From positions 1 through 16,346 of the forward strand of contig JBKBXU010000069.1 in assembly GCA_046313675.1 (NCBI GenBank): a stretch of DNA of 16,346 nucleotides, given 5' to 3'. How positions within the stretch are numbered: position 1 is the stretch's first letter; every line of letters begins with the position of its first letter. Origin of the DNA: JBKBXU01 sp046313675. GTDB taxonomy: Bacteria > Bacteroidota > Bacteroidia > Cytophagales > Cytophagaceae. The notes beneath the pieces were generated by a model. It was not told where the DNA came from. It worked only from the letters and a program-made list of their open reading frames with translations, and searched no databases. Positions 5,619 to 12,354 of the stretch are shown here, in pieces. A program made the position numbers and the translations under genes.

Positions 5619-7550
5619 ATGTCCTTTATTAAAAATCTTTCAATATCTCAGAGGCTTTTTTTATCATATCTTTCCATAGGTGTTGTTGCTGTGGTTGTAT
5701 CCGGCTGGTTGTTTTTTATGGCTTTTCGAGAAGCCATTATTGAAAGGACACTTGCCCAATTATCGTCTATTAATGTTTTAAAGAAGGCCAGAATTGATGA
5801 TTACTTTGCAGGTCGAAAGCGGAGTTTAGCGTTGATTCTTAACGATTCGCACTTTCAGGAAGCCTTCAGTTTTTACCTTTCCAATCCTTCTGATGGCCAA
5901 GTGGGTGGCTCTGTTGAACATTTTGAAGTAATAAACAACCTGGTTGTAGATCACCATTATCAGGATGTATTGTTTCTTAACAATGTTGATGAAATCATTT
6001 ATACTCAACGTGATGATGCGTTTTTGATTAAGATGATAGTTTCAGATAATGAAGAAATAAAGCACTTTTTAGAAAAAGCAAGAAAAGGAATTACCCGAAT
6101 AGATGTTAGCATGCATGGCAATCTGGCAGAGACCATTATATTTATTGGAGCTCCTGTCTATTCAGAAGATAATAGGTTTCAGGGTACAATTGTACTCCAC
6201 AAAAAATTCACCCGGATTTCAGATATTCTGCATGAACGGACCGGAATGGGAAATTCAGGGGAATCCTACATTGTAGACAGGGACTTTCGAATGAGGTCAG
6301 TTTCCAGGTTTTACCCTGATAAGCCACCATTAAAAATTATTGTAAATACTGAAGCTGTTTCAAATGCCTTTGCAGGAATAGATGGCAATCATATACTTGC
6401 GGATTACCGTGGAGTTTCTGTATTGAGCGTTTACCGGCGATTAAATATGGAAGGCCTGGACTGGGTCTTGATTTCTGAAATTGATCTTGAGGAGGCAATG
6501 TTGCCCGTTACAAGAATTCGTGTTTTCATTGTTTACGTAAGTGTGTTAGTTATTATTCTTTTAATATGGATAACTTTGCTTCTGGGTGATAACCTTACCA
6601 GGCCAATTCGTTCTTTGAAAGTTACCATAGATCGTTTGGCAAGAGGAATTTTGCCTGACAAGGCACAGGAGCCAAAGTATAATGATGAGATAGGGGAAAT
6701 GGTTCTTGCCGTAAACCGCCTGGCTGAGAGTTTTGAACAGACCTCCAAATTTGCCAGGCGCATAGGGAATAATGAACTGAATGCTGAATATCGGCCACTA
6801 AGCGAGGAGGATGTCCTTGGCATTTCTCTGCTTCAGATGCGAGATAGTTTGAAGAAATTGAAAGAGCAGGAAAAACGCCTGAACCGGCAGCGATCTGCCG
6901 CTTTGATTGAAGGGCAGGAAAACGAAAGGCGCAGATTCGCCCGTGAGATTCACGATGGATTAGGCCAGATGCTCGTTGCTATTAAATTTAAAATTGCCGC
7001 CCTGGAAGAAAAAAGTGAAGCTAAAACTGAACTAAGGGATTTGCTGAATGAAACAATAGAAGAAGTACGTAGAATATCTAATAATGTGATGCCAGGGGTT
7101 CTGTTGGATTTTGGATTAGAGGCAGGGTTAAATCAGTTATGCCAGAATCTCAAGAAAATAACTAATATAAATATTACATTTACATCCTTAAAAGACGAAG
7201 AGCAAAATCCTTTGGATTTTGATATTACGGTAGGCTTGTATCGTATTGCACAAGAAGCGCTTAATAATATTGTTAAATACGCTGAGGCGTCCAAGGCAGA
7301 AGTAGAACTTGTGCATGATAAGGAACTTGTGATGCTTTTGATAAGTGATGATGGTATTGGGTTTGATTATACTGAATGGCAGCAAAATAGCAATAGGGCC
7401 AATAATGGGATCAAAAACATGAGAGAAAGATCACGATTAATGAATGGTTCTTTTTATATTCATGCTGAAAAACAAAAAGGAACCACGATTAAAGTGGAAG
7501 TGCCATTGCACGTTAAAGAAACAGAAGACGATCATTTAATAGAAGAGTAA
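5619..7550 (+). CDS. Membrane sensor histidine kinase, NarL type (HisKA_3)
   Basis: A 643-residue kinase. TM1 is at about 14-35, a periplasmic sensor of about 265 residues follows (36-300, Cache-like in layout with MGNSGESYIVDRDF near its membrane-proximal half), and TM2 is at about 302-322. A HAMP linker with P329 (NLTRPIRSLK) spans about 323-378. A second HAMP-like stretch (IGNNELNAEYRP...DVLGISLLQMRDSL) is at about 379-415. The dimerisation/phosphotransfer domain has REIHDGLGQ with H445 as phosphorylated histidine. The ATP domain has an N box (EALNNIVKYAEA, N550), DDGIGF at 577-582 and GIKNMRERSRLMNG. This is the HPK7 layout that pairs with LuxR-type regulators, and such a gene starts 3 bp after the stop. 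No Shine-Dalgarno is evident. The stimulus is unknown. Confidence 0.95.
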   Translation: MSFIKNLSISQRLFLSYLSIGVVAVVVSGWLFFMAFREAIIERTLAQLSSINVLKKARIDDYFAGRKRSLALILNDSHFQEAFSFYLSNPSDGQVGGSVEHFEVINNLVVDHHYQDVLFLNNVDEIIYTQRDDAFLIKMIVSDNEEIKHFLEKARKGITRIDVSMHGNLAETIIFIGAPVYSEDNRFQGTIVLHKKFTRISDILHERTGMGNSGESYIVDRDFRMRSVSRFYPDKPPLKIIVNTEAVSNAFAGIDGNHILADYRGVSVLSVYRRLNMEGLDWVLISEIDLEEAMLPVTRIRVFIVYVSVLVIILLIWITLLLGDNLTRPIRSLKVTIDRLARGILPDKAQEPKYNDEIGEMVLAVNRLAESFEQTSKFARRIGNNELNAEYRPLSEEDVLGISLLQMRDSLKKLKEQEKRLNRQRSAALIEGQENERRRFAREIHDGLGQMLVAIKFKIAALEEKSEAKTELRDLLNETIEEVRRISNNVMPGVLLDFGLEAGLNQLCQNLKKITNINITFTSLKDEEQNPLDFDITVGLYRIAQEALNNIVKYAEASKAEVELVHDKELVMLLISDDGIGFDYTEWQQNSNRANNGIKNMRERSRLMNGSFYIHAEKQKGTTIKVEVPLHVKETEDDHLIEE

Positions 7551-7553
7551 GTT

Positions 7554-8192
7554 ATGAGTAAAGTAAAAATTGCACTTGCAGATGACCATAAGTTGGTAAG
7601 GGACGGAATTAAATCCCTACTAACAAAGGTGCCTGATTTTGTAATTACAGGCGAGGCGGATAATGGAGAGGAGCTTATGCAGTTGCTTAAAAAGGCCAAA
7701 CCGGATGTGGTGCTTCTTGATATCAGTATGCCTAAACTGAATGGACTTGAAGCAATACCTTTGATTAAAAGCTCATATCCTAACATCAGAATCATTCTGC
7801 TTACCATGCATGCAGATCCTGATTATATCATTAAAGCTATTCAGGCCGGCACACATGGGTATCTGCTAAAAAACGTGGAGCCGGAGGAATTAGAACTTGC
7901 AGTAAAAACAGTAAGCAGAGGAGAAAAGTACTTTAATGCCACTATATCCAATATTATGATTGATAATATTAGTCGGTTGGAAGAAAATAAAAATGATTCA
8001 GTGTTAAGCCCCAGGGAATTGGAGGTTTTGTCATTAGTTGCGAATGGCTTAAGTACAAAAATGATTGCAGATAAACTTACCATAAGCATTCGGACTGTAG
8101 AAACACACCGTCTTAATATTATGAAAAAACTTAATGTAAACAACACAGCCGAGCTGGTTAGAAAAGCCATTGAGAAAAATATGATTGCCTGA
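7554..8192 (+). CDS. NarL/LuxR-family response regulator
   Basis: A 212-residue two-domain regulator. The receiver (1 to about 120) has D10/D11, phospho-acceptor D56 (LLDISMPKLNG), T84 (ILLTMHAD) and K106 (YLLKNV). The LuxR helix-turn-helix at about 148-208 reads LSPRELEVLSLVANGLSTKMIADKLTISIRTVETHRLNIMKKL, with the usual TVxTHR recognition pattern. It begins 3 bp after the kinase stop, so the two form a cognate pair under one transcript. It should bind DNA as a dimer when phosphorylated. A likely terminator lies 40 bp downstream, so the amidoligase pair beyond it is separately transcribed or reached by read-through. Targets are not visible; autoregulation through 5286-5618 is plausible. Confidence 0.96.
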   Translation: MSKVKIALADDHKLVRDGIKSLLTKVPDFVITGEADNGEELMQLLKKAKPDVVLLDISMPKLNGLEAIPLIKSSYPNIRIILLTMHADPDYIIKAIQAGTHGYLLKNVEPEELELAVKTVSRGEKYFNATISNIMIDNISRLEENKNDSVLSPRELEVLSLVANGLSTKMIADKLTISIRTVETHRLNIMKKLNVNNTAELVRKAIEKNMIA

Positions 8193-8231
8193 AGAATGGA
8201 TCCACGCATCAGGCATTTCCGAAATTTATAT

Positions 8232-8259
8232 AAAAGGCACTTTAACTGTGTCTTTTTTT
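8232..8259 (+). terminator. Probable rho-independent terminator after kinase-regulator pair
   Basis: AAAAGGCAC at 8232-8240 pairs with GTGTCTTTT at 8248-8256 (nine pairs, one G-U) around a 7-nt loop, and the T tract runs through 8259. It follows the regulator stop by 40 bp and separates the two-component genes from the amidoligase at 8316. Confidence 0.65.
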
Positions 8260-8315
8260 GTGGCCTCCGCATTACTTACAATTAAACATCCCTCAATACT
8301 TCAGGTTATTTTTGT

Positions 8316-9302
8316 ATGGAGTTTAAAACGGTTCCTGTTCTTTATAATGATAAAGGGGAGGTCAGAAAAGTTGGATTTGAATTGGAGTTTGGAGAACTTG
8401 ATCTAAAGGAGGCAGCTTCCTGCATTATGAACCTTTATGGCGGTGAATATGAGCGGTACAGTAATTTTCTTCAGCAAGTAAAAAATACCAGCATAGGGGA
8501 TTTTATATTAAAAATGGATACCAAGGTACTTACAGAAAAATCCTATGAAAAGATTTTTGAAAGAGCTGGTATAAGTATGGAAAATTTTGGTTTACAACTT
8601 GAAGGAATTGCGGAACGGATTGCTTCAAGTTTAGTACCGTATGAAATAAGTATTCCACCCATACCTATTAATGAAATTGAGAAGGCCGACCTGCTAAGGA
8701 AGGCGCTTTTTAGTAAAAAGGCCAAAGGTACGGGTGCGTCCATAATGAATGCTTATGCAACGCATCTGAATCCGGAACTGCCTTCTCTGGATGTAGATAC
8801 CATTCTAAAGTATAGCAGGGCATTCTTCCTGCTATACCCTTATTTATTTAAAATAGGTGAAATTGATCTTGCCCGACGGGTTTCGACGTATATAAATCCA
8901 TTTCCCAAAGAGTATATTTTAAAAGTACTTCCGCCTGGCTACAAACCCGATCTTAAGACGTTTAGTCTGGACTATCACTCTTACAATTCAGACAGGAACA
9001 GGCCTCTGGACTTATATCCGGTACTTGCGTATATGGATCAGGAATTAATAAATTCTTTTCATGATATAGGAAATGTTAAGGCACGCCCCACCTTTCATTA
9101 TCGCTTACCCAATAGCAATATTGATGATGAAAACTGGTCTTTGGCAACAGAGTGGAACCGGTGGGTGGAAATAGAGAAACTTGCCTGCAATGACAACTTG
9201 CTGGAACAACTGTGTCTGGAATATTTGGCTCTTAATCAGGATGTGTTAATTGGCTTCAATGTCAAATGGTTGAACAGGATAAAGGAGGTGATTGATGTTT
9301 AA
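8316..9302 (+). CDS. Amidoligase family protein (COOH-NH2 ligase)
   Basis: A 328-residue member of the Amidoligase_2 family, ligases with a glutamine-synthetase/glutamate-cysteine-ligase-like fold expected to use ATP to join a carboxylate to an amine. Visible landmarks in order: GFELEFG with E22 and E24 (metal/ATP site), DFILKMDTK with D68, VPYEISIPPIP with E110, NAYATHLNPELP with H150 and E154, and RPTFHYRLPN with R257 and R263, then the WSLATEWNRWVEIEKLA helix. The C-terminal part is helical. There is no signal peptide or membrane segment, so it is cytosolic. The ATG at 8316 has no Shine-Dalgarno, but no later start preserves the GFELEFG motif. Its last codons overlap the next gene by 8 nt. 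The substrates are not known; a peptide, polyamine or cell-wall precursor is possible. Confidence 0.85.
   Translation: MEFKTVPVLYNDKGEVRKVGFELEFGELDLKEAASCIMNLYGGEYERYSNFLQQVKNTSIGDFILKMDTKVLTEKSYEKIFERAGISMENFGLQLEGIAERIASSLVPYEISIPPIPINEIEKADLLRKALFSKKAKGTGASIMNAYATHLNPELPSLDVDTILKYSRAFFLLYPYLFKIGEIDLARRVSTYINPFPKEYILKVLPPGYKPDLKTFSLDYHSYNSDRNRPLDLYPVLAYMDQELINSFHDIGNVKARPTFHYRLPNSNIDDENWSLATEWNRWVEIEKLACNDNLLEQLCLEYLALNQDVLIGFNVKWLNRIKEVIDV
9282..9290 (+). promoter_or_regulatory. Strong Shine-Dalgarno setting the start of the GATase-like gene
   Basis: AAGGAGGTG is a full complement to the 16S rRNA tail and lies inside the last codons of the amidoligase. GGAGG ends 6 nt before ATG 9295, favouring this codon over the in-frame TTG at 9292. 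Bacteroidota genes often lack such sites, so its strength suggests translation of the second gene is deliberately high or coupled. Confidence 0.8.
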
Positions 9303-10296
9303 ATTTAACCGACCTGCCATTGGTATTACCGGCCCGGACAAGGGAGGAACGGCAGCATGGATTTTTACCGCATTATCGGTTTGGTTTTCCGGAGGTAGGC
9401 CCATACGGATTACACCACGTCGCTCTCGTACTGCAAAAGGATTAAAGGCTCTTATAATAGGTGGAGGGGCTGATGTAGATCCAAACACCTATGAGAAGGA
9501 ACATTTTATGGAAGAGTACCTTGACAGTACTATCCGGAACAAGAGGATATCCTTATGGCTTAGAATTAAAAGCTTTTTCCAGCTGTTGTCTTTTCCTGTA
9601 CTTTTCTTGATCCGTCGGTTATTTAGTAGAAAAAGTCATAAATTGGATAAAGACAGAGATGAGCTTGAGTTTAACTTGCTGGAACAAGCTGTTGAACTTG
9701 GTATACCGGTCTTAGGCATTTGTCGCGGAGCGCAATTAATAAATATCTATTTTAAAGGATCCCTTCATAAAGAAATAGAGCCTTTTTATCTGGAAGAACC
9801 CAACAGAGCCAGCATTTTTCCTGTTAAAGAAGTTCGGATCGATCAGACGAGCAAGCTGGGCATCATACTTAATGTAGGCAAATCAAAGGTTAATGCACTT
9901 CATCACCAGGCTGTAAAAGAGCCTGGACAAAGCATCAGAGTTACCGCAGTAGAAGATAATGGGATTGTGCAGGCAATAGAAACCAATGATAAAAGATTTA
10001 TTATTGGAGTTCAGTGGCACCCCGAGTACCTGTTAAGTCATAAAATACACAGAAGGATATTTCGGGCTCTTGCCAGTCATGCTCAGAATAAGCATATTGG
10101 CAGTGAATATGATTTTGAAAGAGTAGCAGTGCAGAACAGGAATAAAAACGGTATGGAAAATAAAGAGGATAAAAAAGTTACTATGCCGGATACGCCTGTG
10201 CCACCCCAAAGGCAAATGCCTCTTGAAAGGCACGATTCTGAAAAAAACAACGATTTATATCAAAATGCCAGTCAGAGCCGGGAAAAAGGTAAATAA
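9295..10296 (+). CDS. Class-I GATase-like / peptidase C26 (PuuD-type) hydrolase
   Basis: A 333-residue protein of the class-I glutamine amidotransferase superfamily, closest to gamma-glutamyl-GABA hydrolase (PuuD) and peptidase C26. Visible features: GGGADVDPNTY at 56-66, RDELEFNLLEQA at 121-132, the nucleophile elbow GICRGAQLIN with C143, LHHQAV at 202-207, and GVQWHPEY with H242 and E244. The triad C143-H242-E244 is complete, so the enzyme should be active on gamma-glutamyl-type amides. Two oddities: residues about 78-117 are an insert with a basic, hydrophobic helix (LRIKSFFQLLSFPVLFLIRRLF) between the DVDP loop and the RD..E helix, and residues about 262-333 are a polar, probably disordered tail. 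PuuD itself is about 254 residues. The start overlaps the amidoligase stop by 8 nt, indicating a functional pair. Confidence 0.88.
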   Translation: MFKFNRPAIGITGPDKGGTAAWIFTALSVWFSGGRPIRITPRRSRTAKGLKALIIGGGADVDPNTYEKEHFMEEYLDSTIRNKRISLWLRIKSFFQLLSFPVLFLIRRLFSRKSHKLDKDRDELEFNLLEQAVELGIPVLGICRGAQLINIYFKGSLHKEIEPFYLEEPNRASIFPVKEVRIDQTSKLGIILNVGKSKVNALHHQAVKEPGQSIRVTAVEDNGIVQAIETNDKRFIIGVQWHPEYLLSHKIHRRIFRALASHAQNKHIGSEYDFERVAVQNRNKNGMENKEDKKVTMPDTPVPPQRQMPLERHDSEKNNDLYQNASQSREKGK

Positions 10297-10335
10297 GAAA
10301 GATCTTGAGAATAGGAATCAAGATCTTTCTTTTAT
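10295..10335. terminator. Strong bidirectional terminator
   Basis: A perfect 14-bp stem: AAGAAAGATCTTGA at 10295-10308 and its complement at 10318-10331, with a 9-nt loop and T-rich flanks on both strands. It begins within the GATase-like stop codon and ends 12 bp before the stop of the convergent SPW gene, so it can serve both. Confidence 0.85.
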
Positions 10336-10342
10336 AATTTCA

Positions 10343-10750
10343 TTATGAGCCCAATAAAAACTGAAAGCGATGTTGCTTTGGCGTCTCGGTTTTGGTAAGC
10401 AATCCTGCCATTACTTCAAAGGCTCCTAAGCCAACAAATGCTTTTTTCAAGCGGTCATCCATTTTAAATACATAGGGTGCTAATCCTAAAAACAAACCAC
10501 TCGCCATGTCGATTCCCAGATGCACCTTCATCGGGACTTTTTTAATAAGACCCAGCTCATATTTAGTAAATAAGCTGTAAGCAGTTGCTCCGATTGCCAG
10601 CCCAAGTGGTACATAACGTTGCGCCGGCCTTTTCTTTACTTTCTTTTTATTTTTGTTTGGCCCAAGGAAGGCCATGCCACTCATAAATGCACCAAATCCG
10701 TAATCCATCATTCCATGAACTTTCGTTGGTATAAATCTTAAATTCCTCAT
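10343..10750 (-). CDS. SPW-repeat-like membrane protein
   Basis: A 135-residue membrane protein taken from the ATG at 10750, which is preceded by GGAGGT with a 7-nt spacer; a TTG at 10765 lies on the upstream side of that site and is not a likely start. Two similar halves can be seen: KVHGMMDYGFGAFMSGMAFLG near the N-terminus and KVHLGIDMASGLFLGLAPYVF in the second half, each followed by a further hydrophobic segment (LGLAIGATAYSLF; AFVGLGAFEVMAGLL). This VHxxxD..xG duplication, with AP-aromatic where the name motif SPW occurs, points to the SPW-repeat family. About four transmembrane helices are expected, with a lysine-rich cytoplasmic loop (NKNKKKVKKR). Function of the family is unknown. 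It shares a terminator with the GATase-like gene. Confidence 0.75.
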   Translation of the reverse strand: MRNLRFIPTKVHGMMDYGFGAFMSGMAFLGPNKNKKKVKKRPAQRYVPLGLAIGATAYSLFTKYELGLIKKVPMKVHLGIDMASGLFLGLAPYVFKMDDRLKKAFVGLGAFEVMAGLLTKTETPKQHRFQFLLGS

Positions 10751-10858
10751 CTGTCTTACCTCCAATAGTTAAAATTTACACTTTACTTTAAGAACCCTTG
10801 TGGGGGGCAATAGTTTTGATATATAGATGATAGTGATGTTTATCTGTTAAATGTAGTT

Positions 10859-10896
10859 TTTTTGCAGAGACGCGATTAATCGCGTCTCTGCAAAAA
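10859..10896. repeat. Perfect 38-bp palindrome, likely bidirectional terminator or dispersed repeat
   Basis: Nineteen bases (TTTTTGCAGAGACGCGATT) are followed immediately by their exact complement, giving a fully symmetric site without a spacer. T tracts flank it on both strands, so an RNA copy would form a GC-rich hairpin ending in Us. It lies 62 bp after the YiaA/B-like stop and 108 bp ahead of the SPW start (both minus strand), where a terminator fits. The GAGACGCGATTAATCGCGTCTC core resembles palindromes that I recall as dispersed intergenic repeats in cyanobacteria and some Bacteroidota. Nothing else was recognised in the 10751-10957 gap. Confidence 0.8.
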
Positions 10897-10957
10897 TATA
10901 AAAACCGCAGCCTTCCTTTTGATATAAATTTCTCTTTTTAAAAATTATTAAAGGCGA

Positions 10958-11386
10958 TTAGTTAACGCTGCTCGTTTCTCTGGGTGTGGACACATTTTTT
11001 TCGAACTGTTGCAAATCACGGGTGTTTTTCTGAACAGCAATGGCACCAAATAGTGAAAGAAGGAAAGCAAAGGCGTAATATCCTTTTTCGCTTGGCAGAA
11101 TTAATGCATTCCATAACCCAATTGTTAATAAGATTATGGAAAGAATAGTTGAAAACCAACTTATACCATAATAGATATCTGTTACAGGAAGTCCTTCCAG
11201 GCGATCTCGTACACTCTTCTGTACTGAAACTACGGCAAAAAGGCCATACATTAATACGGTAAAGTAATATCCTTTTTCGTGTAAGGACATCTCGGCTATC
11301 CATAAGCCGATCAAGAAGCCGGCCATACCTGCTCCCAAGGCAATCCAGGACGCAGCTATAAACGCATTTGAGGGTTTTTGAGTCAT
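10958..11386 (-). CDS. YiaA/YiaB-family inner membrane protein
   Basis: A 142-residue membrane protein with an internal duplication. Residues 12-61 and 76-124 each consist of two hydrophobic helices around a shared motif: EKGYYFTVLMYGLFAVVSVQKSVRD and EKGYYAFAFLLSLFGAIAVQKNTRD. This is the YiaAB two-helix domain (also in E. coli YiaA and YiaB), here present twice, giving four transmembrane helices. The short C-terminus is polar. No biochemical function is established; related genes are often linked to stress or envelope conditions. A canonical TTTG-N19-TAGGTTTA promoter lies just upstream, and the 38-bp palindrome downstream may end the transcript, so it is probably monocistronic. Confidence 0.88.
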   Translation of the reverse strand: MTQKPSNAFIAASWIALGAGMAGFLIGLWIAEMSLHEKGYYFTVLMYGLFAVVSVQKSVRDRLEGLPVTDIYYGISWFSTILSIILLTIGLWNALILPSEKGYYAFAFLLSLFGAIAVQKNTRDLQQFEKNVSTPRETSSVN

Positions 11387-11407
11387 TTTTATTGTTGTTT
11401 GTATCTA

Positions 11408-11438
11408 TAAACCTACTAAAAATTAAGGGTTTTACAAA
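11408..11438 (-). promoter_or_regulatory. Promoter for YiaA/B-like gene
   Basis: On the minus strand TTTG (11435-11438) is followed after exactly 19 bp by TAGGTTTA (11408-11415), seven of eight matches counting the two free positions to the Bacteroidota TAnnTTTG box. The start codon at 11386 is 21 bp below, leaving a short leader. This is the best-spaced promoter in the window. Confidence 0.6.
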
Positions 11439-11547
11439 CGAATTTTTTTTACATGCCTTTTCCTAATAGATTTTACACCAAACCCATAACTAACCATCCA
11501 CCTGTCAGTTAATAATAAATAGGAAAAGAGAACGGGGAGGGCATAAT

Positions 11548-12072
11548 ATGTGGAAGTACCTTTATTTAATACCATTGCTGTTGCTAGGCTGTGCCAGAGA
11601 AATAAATTCCAATGTGGTTCGAGGGGTAAATTTTCAGGATTTTAAAACTTATGCCTGGATATTGCCTACCGAAGAGCAATTGGAAGATTACATTGTTTAC
11701 AGAAACATTCACCATCATGTTAATAAAGAAATGCATGAAAGGGGCTTTGTCGCAGATAGTGTCGATCCGGACATTTTGCTTGATTATCGGATTCAGATAC
11801 GCGAGCAGGCAATTATTACATTAAATCCGGTATATCCCGAAACCCCTGCTCCAAGGCCATACTGGCATCCGGGACCTACCTTTCGAGAGCATTTACCAAT
11901 GGAAAAATTTTATGAGGAGGGCCTGCTTTTTATAGATGTGTATGAACAAAGGAGCAACCGGCATATCTGGAGTGGATGGTCCGAAGAGCCGATAGGAGAC
12001 AAAAGCTTTTCCAGAACACATTTGTCATCTACGATAAGACGGATATTCAGAGAATTTCCGAGAGGGAAGTGA
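11548..12072 (+). CDS. DUF4136-like lipoprotein
   Basis: A 174-residue probable lipoprotein: short hydrophobic leader ending LLLLGC with C15 as lipidation site. The mature region begins VVRGVNFQDFKTYAWILP, the 'D-F-x-x-[YF]-K-T-[YF]-A-W' opening of DUF4136 proteins, and later has DILLDYRIQIREQ (polar beta strand) and LLFIDVYEQRSNRHIWSGWSEE, the family's closing motif (normally 'l.v.l.D..tgk.vWrG.a'). The middle is proline-rich (PVYPETPAPRPYWHPGP) and probably a surface loop. GGGGAGG at 11534-11540 is a strong ribosome site 7 nt before the ATG. Family function is unknown; location is expected to be the periplasm or outer membrane. It stands alone on its strand, opposite the YiaA/B-like gene. 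Confidence 0.85.
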   Translation: MWKYLYLIPLLLLGCAREINSNVVRGVNFQDFKTYAWILPTEEQLEDYIVYRNIHHHVNKEMHERGFVADSVDPDILLDYRIQIREQAIITLNPVYPETPAPRPYWHPGPTFREHLPMEKFYEEGLLFIDVYEQRSNRHIWSGWSEEPIGDKSFSRTHLSSTIRRIFREFPRGK

Positions 12073-12138
12073 ATAGCTATTATTGGAAAGGATGATTCTG
12101 GATAGCTTATCCATTTGAAAAAAATATAAAGTAATACC

Positions 12139-12354
12139 TTATTCTCCTACATATTCAAACCGTTGCATCTCTTTACCATCTGCATTTATTTTTTCCTCAA
12201 ACATAGACAGAGGCCTAACCCAAAGGTCAAACTCTCCATATAGGCATTGGTAAACCACCAGCTCTTCCAAAGACTCACTATGCTTTGCTAGTCCTATAAC
12301 TTTATAGAGCTTTCCTTTATAATGACGGTATGTACCGGTTTTAATTTTACTCAT
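12139..12354 (-). CDS. DUF1653 family small protein
   Basis: A 71-residue cytosolic protein that is one complete DUF1653 domain: GTYRHYKGKLYKVIGLAKHSESLEELVVYQCLYGEFDLWVRPLSMFEEKI, then a short closing strand ending RFEYVG. The conserved YRHYKG, HSE, VVYQ.LYG and WVRPLSMF elements are all present. Its ATG overlaps the msrB stop in an ATGA junction, so translation is probably coupled. The biochemical role of DUF1653 is not known to me; pairing with a sulfoxide reductase suggests the same stress response rather than a shared reaction. Confidence 0.93.
   Translation of the reverse strand: MSKIKTGTYRHYKGKLYKVIGLAKHSESLEELVVYQCLYGEFDLWVRPLSMFEEKINADGKEMQRFEYVGE

Noticed and set aside
7841..8272. 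143-codon open frame antisense to the LuxR regulator
   Set aside because: Lies almost entirely opposite a well-supported coding region and has no plausible domain.
8307..8314. Exact TAnnTTTG match (TATTTTTG) just before the amidoligase ATG
   Set aside because: It ends one base before the start codon, so transcription would begin at or inside the ATG. No later start keeps the GFELEFG motif and no good -33 element was seen; probably chance in an AT-rich leader.
12099..12113. Small hairpin TGGATA-GCT-TATCCA between the DUF4136 and DUF1653 genes
   Set aside because: Six pairs with a 3-nt loop and no T tract following on either strand; too weak to call a terminator.
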